NCBI GenBank assembly: GCA_910583855.1
Contig: CAJTYL010000006.1
Location: forward strand, 55,612-119,611
DNA: 64,000 bases
Direction of reading: 5' to 3'
Source: an uncultured Christensenella sp.
Lineage (GTDB): Bacteria > Bacillota > Clostridia > Christensenellales > Borkfalkiaceae
Made by a program: the position numbers and the translations under genes. Below the pieces are notes generated by a model. It was not told the DNA's origin and made no database searches. It saw only the letters and a list, made by a program, of their open reading frames with translations. Within the stretch, counting starts at the first letter, position 1, and each line of letters starts with the position of its first letter. This document shows, in pieces, positions 32,859-40,734 of this stretch.

Positions 32859-33080
32859 ATGTCAAAGGACGACGTTATAGAGACGGAGGGCAAGGTAATA
32901 GAGTGCTTGCCCAACGCAAATTTCAAAGTTAAACTTACGAACGGTCACGTTATAACCGCGTACATTTCCGGCAAGCTCCGCCTTAATTATATCCGTATAA
33001 TCGAGGGCGACAATGTGAAACTGGAAATAAGCCCGTACGATTTGACTAAGGGGCGGATAACCTGGCGTTCAAAGAACTGA
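32859..33080 (+). CDS. infA: Translation initiation factor IF-1
   Basis: 73 residues, S1/OB fold: VIETEGKVIECLPNANFKVK, ISGKLRLNYIRIIEGDNV, SPYDLTKGRITWR. Bracketed by two family 2 repeats. Confidence 0.96.
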   Translation: MSKDDVIETEGKVIECLPNANFKVKLTNGHVITAYISGKLRLNYIRIIEGDNVKLEISPYDLTKGRITWRSKN

Positions 33081-33213
33081 AAACGTTGGACGGCGTATAT
33101 CGCGCACTCTGCGGTGTTGTGACAATTTTTTCTCGGGTCATTTACTTCAAGTAAACTCCCCTTCGTAAAAAATCGCCGCGCCTTGCATAGCAACAATCTT
33201 CACCGTCCGTTTT
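33080..33213 (+). repeat. Foldback repeat family 2, copy g
   Basis: GGACGG (33088-33093) pairs with CCGTCC (33203-33208), extended by AAAAC/GTTTT. Inner AATTTTTT/AAAAAAT and GGG/CCC. Centre TTTACTTCAAGTAAA. 3' block CGCGCCTTGCATAGC. Between infA and the rpsM promoter. Confidence 0.75.
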
Positions 33214-33394
33214 AGTGGCTTGTGTAATTATCGCTTGCTGCTCTGCGTTTTTTGCGCCCGCAACAGCGGCTTATTTAATTATAGCTTACTTCTACGCCTT
33301 TCGTGTGCGGTGTCATACCGAGCGTTAGCGAAGTATCCTCTTGTTTTTAAATCAAGTTGCTACCGCAAATTTTGTTCAATTCATTGCAAATTAA
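33214..33394. other. Gap before rpsM promoter
   Basis: No gene. Holds a family 3 short repeat at 33312-33340 (GTCATACCGAGCGTTAGCGA) and AT-rich sequence. TTGCTGCTCTGCGTTTTTTG at the start may be a trailing fragment of a second family 2 copy. Confidence 0.4.
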
Positions 33395-33423
33395 TTGATT
33401 TTTTACAAAATTTATGGTATAAT
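33395..33423 (+). promoter_or_regulatory. Alpha operon promoter
   Basis: TTGATT (33395-33400), 17 bp, TATAAT (33418-33423). Gives rpsM-rpsK-rpsD-rpoA-rplQ its own start. Confidence 0.75.
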
Positions 33424-33472
33424 ACCAAAGCTTTTACGCCTTTTTAAGGTATAGAAAACAATCCCGACGCCT

Positions 33473-33506
33473 ATCTCCGCTCACATTCCAAGTTTAAAGC
33501 GGAGAT
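33473..33506 (+). promoter_or_regulatory. Leader hairpin of the alpha operon
   Basis: ATCTCCGCT (33473-33481) pairs with AGCGGAGAT (33498-33506), no T run. Lies in the roughly 130-nt leader before rpsM. S4 represses this operon in other bacteria; a binding role here is inference. Confidence 0.45.
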
Positions 33507-33560
33507 TTAGCGCGGTTTATATACTCACAAAATAAATTTTTAAGGAAGGAATAAGTCAAT

Positions 33561-33935
33561 ATGGCACGTATTGCCGGTGTAGATTTACCCAGAGAAAAGA
33601 GAGTTGAAATAGGTCTTACCTATATCTACGGTATCGGTCTTAAAACTTCGCAGAAAATTCTTAAAGAAACAGGCGTCGACCCCGATACCCGCGTTAAGGA
33701 TTTGGACGAAACGACCGTATCCAAATTAAGAGAATACATTGACCACAATATAAGGGTTGAAGGCGAGCTCCGCACGGAGGTTTCGCTTAATATCAAACGC
33801 CTTATGGAAATAGGCAGCTATCGCGGTATCCGCCACAGAAAGGGCTTGCCCGTTCGCGGACAATCCACCAAAACCAACGCGAGGACGAGGAAAGGTCCCC
33901 GCCGCACGGTAGCGAAGAAGAAGGGAGCTAAGTAA
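33561..33935 (+). CDS. rpsM: 30S ribosomal protein S13
   Basis: 124 residues; MARIAGVDLPREKRVEIGLT and SYRGIRHRKGLPVRGQ.TKTNARTRKG. First gene of the alpha operon. Confidence 0.97.
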   Translation: MARIAGVDLPREKRVEIGLTYIYGIGLKTSQKILKETGVDPDTRVKDLDETTVSKLREYIDHNIRVEGELRTEVSLNIKRLMEIGSYRGIRHRKGLPVRGQSTKTNARTRKGPRRTVAKKKGAK

Positions 33936-33946
33936 GGAGGACGCAT

Positions 33947-34345
33947 ATGGCAGCACAGAAAAAGCAAACGACTACGAGAAAGCGTAGAGAGCTTAAAAAA
34001 GTTGACAGAGGACAAGTTCATATCCAATCCTCTTTCAATAACACGCTCGTTACAGTTACCGATATGCAGGGTAACGCAATAAGTTGGTCTTCGGCAGGCA
34101 GCCTTGGCTTTAAGGGGTCGAGAAAGGGCACTCCTTTCGCAGCTCAGCAGGCAACCGAAACGGCGGTTAAACAAGCAAAAGAACACGGCTTGCGTTCGGC
34201 AGAGGTTTACGTAAAGGGACCCGGCGCCGGCAGAGAGTCGGCAATAAGGGCAATCGGCGCGTGCGACGTTGAAATCACTTTAATTTCCGACGTTTCCCCC
34301 GTTCCCCACAACGGATGCAGACCGCCTAAGCGTCGCAGAGTATAA
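33947..34345 (+). CDS. rpsK: 30S ribosomal protein S11
   Basis: 132 residues; VHIQSSFNNTLVTVTDMQGN and PPVPHNGCRPPKRRRV-type end (SPVPHNGCRPPKRRRV). AAGGAGG upstream. Confidence 0.97.
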   Translation: MAAQKKQTTTRKRRELKKVDRGQVHIQSSFNNTLVTVTDMQGNAISWSSAGSLGFKGSRKGTPFAAQQATETAVKQAKEHGLRSAEVYVKGPGAGRESAIRAIGACDVEITLISDVSPVPHNGCRPPKRRRV

Positions 34346-34360
34346 GGAGGATAAAAAGTT

Positions 34361-34990
34361 ATGGCAACTTACAGAGAAGCTAAATGCCGCCTTTGCAGAA
34401 GAGAGGGCGGAAAGCTGTTTTTGAAAGGCGATAAATGTTACAACGGCAAATGCCCGTTTGAAAAAAGACCCGTAGCTCCCGGCGCGCACGGTTTGGCGGC
34501 GGCAAGGAAGAAGGTTTCCGAATACGGCAAACAGCTTCGTGAAAAGCAAAAGGTTAAGAGAATTTACGGCGTTCAGGAAGGTCAGTTCCGCGCTTGCTAC
34601 GAGAAAGCCGACAGAATGAAGGGCATCACGGGTGAAAATATGCTCTCCCTTTTGGAGCGCAGGCTTGATAACGTCATCTACCGTATGGGCGTTGGCGTAT
34701 CGAGGGCGCAGGCAAGGCAGCTCGTCAATCACGGGCACTTCCTCGTAAACGGTAAAAAAGTAAATATCCCTTCGTATATCGTAAAGGTAGGCGACGTTGT
34801 TTCCGTTATGGAAAGCAAAACGTCCAACAAGTACTTCGAGCAAATTAAATCCGCAAAGGGCGGCAACACCCCCAAGTGGCTTGAATTCGACAACGAAAAA
34901 TTACAAGGTAAGATATTGGCACTGCCTCAAAGAGAAGATATTGACAGTCAGATTGCAGAGCATATGATTGTCGAGCTGTACTCCAAGTAA
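34361..34990 (+). CDS. rpsD: 30S ribosomal protein S4, zinc type
   Basis: 209 residues. N-terminal cysteines CRLC...CYNGKC form the zinc site; the S4 RNA-binding domain follows (LLERRLDNVIYRMGVGVSRA, HFLVNGKKVNIPSYIV). Body assembly protein and usual alpha operon regulator. Confidence 0.97.
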   Translation: MATYREAKCRLCRREGGKLFLKGDKCYNGKCPFEKRPVAPGAHGLAAARKKVSEYGKQLREKQKVKRIYGVQEGQFRACYEKADRMKGITGENMLSLLERRLDNVIYRMGVGVSRAQARQLVNHGHFLVNGKKVNIPSYIVKVGDVVSVMESKTSNKYFEQIKSAKGGNTPKWLEFDNEKLQGKILALPQREDIDSQIAEHMIVELYSK

Positions 34991-35014
34991 TAAAGGAATT
35001 AAGGAGGAAGTTAT

Positions 35015-35968
35015 ATGATCGAAATGGATATGCCCAAAATCGAGGTAAACGAAAGCGAAGACCAATCTTACGCAAAGATAGTAGTTGAACCTCTTGAAAA
35101 GGGCTTCGGTCTTACCATAGGCAACTGTCTTAGAAGAATACTCTTGTCGGCGCTCCCCGGGGCTGCGGCACAGGGCATAAGGTTTTTGGACGGCAGCGTC
35201 AAACACGAATTTTCGGCAATCGCGGGCGTTAAAGAGGACGTAACGGAAATTATCCTCAATATTAAAACGCTTGCAATCAAAACCTCCGTTACGGATTCCG
35301 ATTACGTGAAGGTTGTTCACCTTTGCAAGGAAGGACCCTGCGAAGTTAAGGCAAGCGACATCTCCGACGACGCGGAAATAGAAATCATCAACGGCGACCA
35401 GCACATCTGCTATGTAGACGCAGGCGGCAAAATCGATATGGAAATCACTATCGGCAGGGGGCGCGGCTACAAGAGCGCGGACCATACCAGAACCGAGCTT
35501 TTGGATTATATCCCCGTCGACAGCATCTATACGCCCGTAAAAAAGGTAAACTATTCGGTTGAGAACACCCGCGTAGGACAGAACACCGACTACGACAAGC
35601 TTACTTTGGAAGTGTGGACGAACGGCGCGTTCAGCGCGAAAGAAATAGTTTCTCTTGCGGCAAAGATTATGCAGGATCACATTTCGCTTTTCGTTGATTT
35701 GTCCGATACTATCAAGGATATGGACATTCTCGTCAAGAACGAGGATGACAAACAGGCAAAAATTCTTGCTATGGCAATCGAGGATATGGATTTATCCGTT
35801 CGTTCCTACAATTGCTTAAAGCGCGCAAACATACACACGGTGGAAGATTTGACCAGAAAAACCGAGGACGAAATGTTAAAGGTAAGGAACCTTGGCAGAA
35901 AGTCTTTGGACGAGGTTATAATTAAACTTGAATCTTACGGTCTTTCACTGTCAAACAAGGAGGATTAA
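35015..35968 (+). CDS. rpoA: RNA polymerase alpha subunit
   Basis: 317 residues. N-terminal dimerisation domain (GFGLTIGNCLRRILLSALPG) and C-terminal domain (RSYNCLKRANIHTVEDLTRK) that contacts UP elements and activators. AGGAGG precedes the ATG. Confidence 0.97.
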   Translation: MIEMDMPKIEVNESEDQSYAKIVVEPLEKGFGLTIGNCLRRILLSALPGAAAQGIRFLDGSVKHEFSAIAGVKEDVTEIILNIKTLAIKTSVTDSDYVKVVHLCKEGPCEVKASDISDDAEIEIINGDQHICYVDAGGKIDMEITIGRGRGYKSADHTRTELLDYIPVDSIYTPVKKVNYSVENTRVGQNTDYDKLTLEVWTNGAFSAKEIVSLAAKIMQDHISLFVDLSDTIKDMDILVKNEDDKQAKILAMAIEDMDLSVRSYNCLKRANIHTVEDLTRKTEDEMLKVRNLGRKSLDEVIIKLESYGLSLSNKED

Positions 35969-35971
35969 GGT

Positions 35972-36478
35972 ATGGCCGGCAAATTGGGAAGAACGGCAGA
36001 GCAAAGACAGGCTCTTTTAAGAAATCAGGCGTCCGAGCTTTTGTGGTACGGCAAAATAACTACCACCAAGGCAAAGGCTAAAGAGTTACAGCCTTACGTT
36101 GAAAAAATTATCACTAAGGCAATCTCCGTTTACGACGAAAACGAAGAATTCGAAGTTAAGACCACCGATAAAAAAGGCAAGGAAATAACCCAGAAGAACG
36201 TGAAGGACAGCCCAAGGAAGCTTGCGGTGCGCCGCCTTCTTATGGCAAAGCTTTACGACTTGCAGGAGGTAAAGCCTTTTAGCGAGAAGAAGTCAGACTT
36301 CAAGAAGAGGACTGCAGATATTCAGCACCCCTTAATGGAAAAGCTTTTCAACGAAATCGCGCCCAAGTACGCGCAACGTAAAGAAGAGCTCGGTCAGGGC
36401 GGCGGTTATACGAGAATTTATCTTCTTGGCGCACGCCGTGGCGACGGCGCTGAAGAAGCCATTATCGAACTTATTTAG
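35972..36478 (+). CDS. rplQ: 50S ribosomal protein L17, enlarged
   Basis: 168 residues against about 115-125 in most bacteria. GKLGRTAEQRQALLRNQASE and the C-terminal GGGYTRIYLLGARRGDGAEE are normal. The extra 40-50 residues are lysine-rich and lie in the middle (about 58-105, EVKTTDKKGKEITQKNVKDS and QEVKPFSEKKSDFKKRTA). Only 3 bp after rpoA. Confidence 0.95.
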   Translation: MAGKLGRTAEQRQALLRNQASELLWYGKITTTKAKAKELQPYVEKIITKAISVYDENEEFEVKTTDKKGKEITQKNVKDSPRKLAVRRLLMAKLYDLQEVKPFSEKKSDFKKRTADIQHPLMEKLFNEIAPKYAQRKEELGQGGGYTRIYLLGARRGDGAEEAIIELI

Positions 36479-36547
36479 GCGCAAGCGTTCCGCTTGACCG
36501 CGTATCTTTAATGTTGATGTAAAACGTTTGATAATGCAAGTCAAACT

Positions 36548-36576
36548 AAAACAGCGGCTTGTCCGCTGTTTTTTTA
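36548..36576 (+). terminator. Alpha operon terminator
   Basis: AACAGCGG (36550-36557) / CCGCTGTT (36563-36570) and a run of T. Confidence 0.85.
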
Positions 36577-36654
36577 TGAAATGCTTTGAAAAGATTGTGA
36601 CATTTTTTGCATACGGTTTTAATATAATAAAGTGTTTGACGATAGGAGATAATG

Positions 36655-36903
36655 ATGAATGATCTATTAAAATCAGTTGACGGATTGCCGTTAATCTTAA
36701 AAGTAATTCTGTGCATTCCCTGCATCGACATCTTTTACTGCATTTGCAGGGTAGTGCAAGGCGTTGTTAAAAATAACGTTTTGTGGATAGTTTTGGGTAT
36801 CTTAACCGTATTCCCGGGCGCGTTTTTTATGTGGCTTTTGGATCTTATCTGGGTTCTTTGGAAAGGGCATGCGCTTTTGTTGGGGGACGAGATATTTTCA
36901 TAA
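36655..36903 (+). CDS. Small two-TM membrane protein
   Basis: 82 residues with hydrophobic segments at about 12-32 (ILKVILCIPCIDIFYCICRV) and 40-70 (VLWIVLGILTVFPGAFFMWL then LDLIWVLW). ATG 36655 is 6 nt after GGAG; another ATG directly before it is possible. A Cys-rich first segment is unusual. Similar in size and ending (DLIWVLWKGH) to the protein at 36997, so probably a paralogue. No function known. Confidence 0.65.
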   Translation: MNDLLKSVDGLPLILKVILCIPCIDIFYCICRVVQGVVKNNVLWIVLGILTVFPGAFFMWLLDLIWVLWKGHALLLGDEIFS

Positions 36904-36933
36904 CGCCGCGCAATCATTATTTTCGTAAATAAG

Positions 36934-36961
36934 TTGACATATCCGAAAGATATGATATAAT
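36934..36961 (+). promoter_or_regulatory. Promoter of second small membrane protein
   Basis: TTGACA (36934-36939), 16 bp, TATAAT (36956-36961). The spacer holds ATATC-CGAAA-GATAT. Confidence 0.7.
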
Positions 36962-36996
36962 ATTATTAATATGATTTCAAAAGGAGATTTATAAAA

Positions 36997-37218
36997 ATGG
37001 CAACAAAAAAAGGCGATTATTTCGGTTTGAGCTACATCGTTAGCTTGATCCTTGCAATCATCCCCATAACGGCATGGATTTGCGGTATGATTACGAGATT
37101 TTCTGAAGGCAAAATTGTAGCCGGCATTATCCGTATTTTCGGCGGTTGGCTTATTTGGGTGCTTGACCTCTTCTGTATGATTTTCAGCAAGCATATTTGC
37201 CGCGTTATCCCTGTATAA
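36997..37218 (+). CDS. Small two-TM membrane protein
   Basis: 73 residues: YIVSLILAIIPITAWICGMI (about 12-31), polar turn TRFSEGKIVAGIIRI, second segment GGWLIWVLDLFCMIF (about 47-61), basic end. The motif WICGxITRFxEGKIVAGIIR is one I associate with conserved unnamed Firmicute membrane proteins. AAGGAG upstream, own promoter and terminator. Confidence 0.7.
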   Translation: MATKKGDYFGLSYIVSLILAIIPITAWICGMITRFSEGKIVAGIIRIFGGWLIWVLDLFCMIFSKHICRVIPV

Positions 37219-37231
37219 TATTAATAACTAT

Positions 37232-37268
37232 AAAAACAACCCGCCCATTAATGAGCGGGTTGTTTTTA
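37232..37268. terminator. Bidirectional terminator
   Basis: AAAACAACCCGC...GCGGGTTGTTTT stem between converging genes, T run on both sides. Confidence 0.85.
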
Positions 37269-37799
37269 TATAGTAGCTACGTCGTAAGTTTCGTCGGTTT
37301 CTAAATTTTTAAATAAAAATTTTCCGCCGTCGTAAAGAATATACCCGTGCGGGCTTCCCTCCTTCGGCAACGATACCGAGCCGGGGTTAAGATGTAAATA
37401 TCCGCAAATTTCATTCAAAGGCACGTGCGTGTGCCCCGTGAGATAAACGTCGCCCTCTGATAGGGGCGGCGCATCCCTGTGCCCGTGAGAAAGATACAGC
37501 CTTTTCCCGTCCGCGAACACCAACGCGTAATCGGGCGTTACGGGGAAGGGGAGAACCATCTGGTCAACCTCGCCGTCGCAGTTGCCGCGCACGCAGATAA
37601 TTTTTTCTTTCAGTCCGCCCAAAATGGAAGCCACTTCCTGCGGGGCGTAGCCGTCGGGCAGGGGGTTTCTCGGTCCGTGGTACAGTATATCTCCGAGCAG
37701 CAGCAGCATTTCCGCGCCCTCCCTGCGGTAAGCGTCAACGAGCATTTTGCAGTATTTGGCGGAGCCGTGTATATCAGATGCAATCAATAATTTACTCAT
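37266..37799 (-). CDS. YfcE-type metallophosphodiesterase
   Basis: 177 residues. Calcineurin-like motifs: SDIHG (D, H; residue 8), LLGDILYHGP (D), RGNCDGEVD (GNC/H), SHGH (about 103) and TGHTHVPL (GHTH). YfcE/MJ0936 enzymes hydrolyse phosphodiesters; the natural substrate is unknown. No ribosome site: TATAAT ends 6 nt before the ATG, so the mRNA is probably leaderless. Confidence 0.88.
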   Translation of the reverse strand: MSKLLIASDIHGSAKYCKMLVDAYRREGAEMLLLLGDILYHGPRNPLPDGYAPQEVASILGGLKEKIICVRGNCDGEVDQMVLPFPVTPDYALVFADGKRLYLSHGHRDAPPLSEGDVYLTGHTHVPLNEICGYLHLNPGSVSLPKEGSPHGYILYDGGKFLFKNLETDETYDVATI

Positions 37800-37805
37800 A
37801 ATTCA

Positions 37806-37834
37806 ATTATAAATAAATTGCTCTGCGCGGTCAA
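37806..37834 (-). promoter_or_regulatory. Promoter of yfcE-like gene (leaderless)
   Basis: Minus strand TTGACC (37829-37834), 17 bp, TATAAT (37806-37811), then 6 nt, then ATG at 37799. Confidence 0.75.
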
Positions 37835-37865
37835 CTGTTTGGCAAGGTTAAGGTTAAATGAAAAA

Positions 37866-37894
37866 ACAAGGCGAAGTTTCAAACTTCGCCTTGT
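37866..37894 (-). terminator. Terminator of NYN gene
   Basis: ACAAGGCGAAGTTT / AAACTTCGCCTTGT, perfect 14-bp stem, followed by TTTTTT on the minus strand. Confidence 0.85.
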
Positions 37895-37947
37895 CGCTTT
37901 TATGCTCTCACTGAAAATAATAGTTGTGGTACGTTGCCGTGCGGCAA

Positions 37948-38703
37948 TTATCTGTTAATTAAATCAACGTTGACGTTGCCGCCGGGTTCCTGGATAACTT
38001 TGAACTTCTTTGTGTCGAAGAATTTGGACATTCTTGTCGCGCCGTAATTTACTTCATTGAAGCTGGGCCATTTTTTGCAAATTCTTTTCTTGATTTCGCC
38101 CGCGTCCAGTTTATGCCCCGCTTCTTCAAGCATATTCTTGATAAAATTCTCAATTTCCGCCTTGGTGGGGGGCGCGGCAGCTCCGTCGTCGCTATCCGTA
38201 TCGGGGAGGAGGGCTTTACTGCTTGAAACGGTATTATATTTGGTCTTTAAATCTTCAAGATATTTGAATTCGTCGCAAGCGTTTACGAATGCAACGGGCG
38301 TACGTTTTTCGCCCATACCTATAACGCGTATATTCGATTCTCTCAACCGTTTGGTAATGGTCGTGTAGTCACTGTCGCTTGCCACTATGCACACGCAATT
38401 AACGTTATTGCCGTGCAAAATGTCCATCGCGTCAATGATAAGTTGAGAATCCGCAACGTTCTTTACGGTTGAATTGTTGCTGTTCGTGTATGGCATGACT
38501 TGCCTTAAAGTTAGCGCATGCGGATTACAAACGCCGTCCCAACCGTTGGGAATACCCGTGCTGTAAGTGTAATATAAACGCTTATGGGTAGTGTTGCCTA
38601 TTATGGCAAGTTCTTTTTCAATCGCGTCTATATATTCGCTGTTGACGTTATCTCCGTCGATTAAAAGTGCGGTTACTGTTTCAGGTGTTTGGTTAATTTT
38701 CAT
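37948..38703 (-). CDS. NYN-domain (PIN-like) protein with C-terminal OST-HTH/LOTUS-like domain
   Basis: 251 residues. NYN nuclease fold: ALLIDGDNVNSEY (catalytic Asp), SQLIIDAMDIL (Asp), CIVASDSDYTTITKRLRESN (two Asp), GEKRTPVAFVNACDEFKYLE. After a linker, TKAEIENFIKNMLEEAG through TRMSKFFDTKKFKVIQ resembles an OST-HTH/LOTUS RNA-binding domain. NYN-LOTUS proteins (LabA/MARF1 type) are candidate RNases. Start at ATG 38703 with AGGAG; a longer in-frame start at 38730 lies before that site. Preceded by an unusually long leader. Confidence 0.83.
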   Translation of the reverse strand: MKINQTPETVTALLIDGDNVNSEYIDAIEKELAIIGNTTHKRLYYTYSTGIPNGWDGVCNPHALTLRQVMPYTNSNNSTVKNVADSQLIIDAMDILHGNNVNCVCIVASDSDYTTITKRLRESNIRVIGMGEKRTPVAFVNACDEFKYLEDLKTKYNTVSSSKALLPDTDSDDGAAAPPTKAEIENFIKNMLEEAGHKLDAGEIKKRICKKWPSFNEVNYGATRMSKFFDTKKFKVIQEPGGNVNVDLINR

Positions 38704-39258
38704 TTTTGAAACTCCTATCAATCCAAACAATCCGAAAGGAGTGAAGTATTATTTAAAAAAGCTACGAAACAATCAGAACTTTCTGTAAAGCGGTAAAACG
38801 CTATCTTGAATCAAAATCACAAATGAGAGTACAACGGACGTTAAGGCAGTGAGAATGTTCACGTGTCTAAACTATCAACAAAATCAGACAAATTAAAAAG
38901 TATTATTAAATCAGAATATTTATCATTAAATCAAAGTCAATAAACGTCTTGACTTTGAACAGCTGAAATCCAAATCTATTATTCTTAGTCTTATCGAGTA
39001 GGGGATTGTAACTTGGAAGTGTTTAACATCTCGGTTAAGTTCATTCCTTTTACGCATGAATTCTTTCAGCACGTCCTATGAGCACAAAAGTCATTATCTT
39101 ATTTTCAGTTTGGTTAGTGTGATTAAAAAATCGTAATCTGTCTTTCAAATAATATTTCACATTCTATTCAGTTTTATCAAGCCGGACGGCATAGAAAAAG
39201 ATTTACCGTCGGCGCAATACCTTTACATAAAATTCTCCTTTCAGTCTGTTAGAATTGT
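38704..39258 (-). promoter_or_regulatory. Long leader of the NYN gene with start-stop element
   Basis: About 555 nt without a clear gene. Near its 5' end AAGGAGAA is followed by ATG directly followed by TAA (39228-39223); the same frame then continues 22 codons to a TGA. GACGG...CCGTC can form a hairpin (39182-39213). A 43-codon frame (ATG 39057 to 38926, starting MRKRNELNRDVKHF) has only a weak ribosome site. Either a decayed gene or a regulatory leader. Confidence 0.45.
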
Positions 39259-39265
39259 ATATTAT

Positions 39266-39294
39266 ATTCTACTATACGTTCTATATTTTGTCAA
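39266..39294 (-). promoter_or_regulatory. Promoter of NYN transcript
   Basis: Minus strand TTGACA (39289-39294), 17 bp, TAGAAT (39266-39271), right after the cls stop. Confidence 0.65.
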
Positions 39295-39299
39295 TCACT

Positions 39300-40709
39300 T
39301 CAAATCAAAGGGGAGAACAGTCTTAAAATAAAGCAGGAGAGCCGCTTTCTCCTTGAAAGCTTACCGTGTTGCATTTCGGTGGAAAGGGCAAGGCACGTCT
39401 GAAAGTCACGCTCTACGGTTTCGCACATATCTCCGTCGAAAAGCACGCCGCACTCGTAGTTGTAGTGGGTGGAGCGAAAGTCGAAATTATAGCTTCCCAA
39501 GAACACCTTGTCGTCACAGATAACTGTTTTGGCGTGCATAAATCCGGGAGTGTATTCAAAGAACTTAACTCCGCTTTTTTTGAGTTCCTGCGCAAAGGCT
39601 TTGGATACCTCGAAGGCGTATTTTTTGTCGGGGATATGAGGAATAATTACCGTTACGTCAACTCCGCGCCGCGCCGAGAAGGCAAGCGCGGCGGCGGCCT
39701 TTTCGCTCACGCAGAAGTATGGCGTCAGGATATGAACGCGCGATTTTGCCGAGCTTATAGCCGAAACGTACGTGTCCTCGCAAAACGTTTTGCAGTCGGG
39801 GCAGTCGTAAAAGGGCAAACAGTTCTTTTCACCCCGTTTAGGAGCGGGCATCTCGTGCCTGCCATTCCACATTGCAAGGAACATCCCCTCGAAAACCTTT
39901 GCCGCCTCGCCGCGCACTAAAATGCCGGTGTCCTTCCAGAATCCGTAAGGGCTGTCTAAATTTATATACTCGTCAGCAAGGTTCACTCCGCCCGTGAAGG
40001 CGACTTTCCCGTCAACCGTCAGAATCTTCCTGTGGTCGCGTAAATTTATGTTCGCGTTTGGGAAGGGGGGGAGGCGGTGAAAAATTTTAACCTCCATTCC
40101 GGACTTTTTAAGTCTTTTTACGTCCTTGCGGTTTATCCTGAACGCCGAGCCAACGCCGTCGCATATGATTTTTATTTCCGCGCCTCGTGCCCGCGCACGT
40201 TCGAGCGCGTTCGTTACGCGGTTGAAAAGTTGACCTCTGCCTATTATGAAAAATTCGACGCAGACGCTTTTTTCAGCGCTATCGATTGCCTGAACGGCGC
40301 GATTCCAGAATTCCGTTCCCGTTGAAAAATATTCCGCGTTTTCGTAGCCGGCAAGCGCCGTTCCGCAGTAGGCGTTTGCCGCCCGCGCAAGCCCCTCTTC
40401 TTCGGAAGCTATCCTTAAAATTCCCTGCGGCTTGGGCTTTCTTGCCGCGATGAAAAATATCAGTGCGCCCGCAAGCGGCAGGGTTGCGATTATGATGAAC
40501 CAGGCGCACTTAACTTCCGATGCTCCGCACCTTAAAATCAGAACGACCGAAGTCGCGGCGGTTAAAAACCACATTGCGGCAACCGTCACGGTGACCGGCA
40601 GGAACGCGGGGAGATACAGGCATAAAAAAATAATTGCGGCAATCTGCGCCGCAATTAAAACTATTATCCAAAAATTCGGTTTAAAAAACAGATCCGGAAA
40701 CTTGCGCAT
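39300..40709 (-). CDS. cls: Cardiolipin synthase (phospholipase D family)
   Basis: 469 residues. Two N-terminal membrane segments (about 12-35 and 38-58) plus a third near 70-88, then two PLD domains: RDHRKILTVDGKVAFTGG (about 226, HKD motif 1) and MHAKTVICDDKVFLGSYNFD (about 390, motif 2). Joins two phosphatidylglycerols to give cardiolipin and glycerol. Weak ribosome site; 25 bp after the dehydrogenase gene upstream, so likely co-transcribed. Confidence 0.92.
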   Translation of the reverse strand: MRKFPDLFFKPNFWIIVLIAAQIAAIIFLCLYLPAFLPVTVTVAAMWFLTAATSVVLILRCGASEVKCAWFIIIATLPLAGALIFFIAARKPKPQGILRIASEEEGLARAANAYCGTALAGYENAEYFSTGTEFWNRAVQAIDSAEKSVCVEFFIIGRGQLFNRVTNALERARARGAEIKIICDGVGSAFRINRKDVKRLKKSGMEVKIFHRLPPFPNANINLRDHRKILTVDGKVAFTGGVNLADEYINLDSPYGFWKDTGILVRGEAAKVFEGMFLAMWNGRHEMPAPKRGEKNCLPFYDCPDCKTFCEDTYVSAISSAKSRVHILTPYFCVSEKAAAALAFSARRGVDVTVIIPHIPDKKYAFEVSKAFAQELKKSGVKFFEYTPGFMHAKTVICDDKVFLGSYNFDFRSTHYNYECGVLFDGDMCETVERDFQTCLALSTEMQHGKLSRRKRLSCFILRLFSPLI

Positions 40710-40734
40710 AACTTAATCGCGCGGGGTTAAGAGA

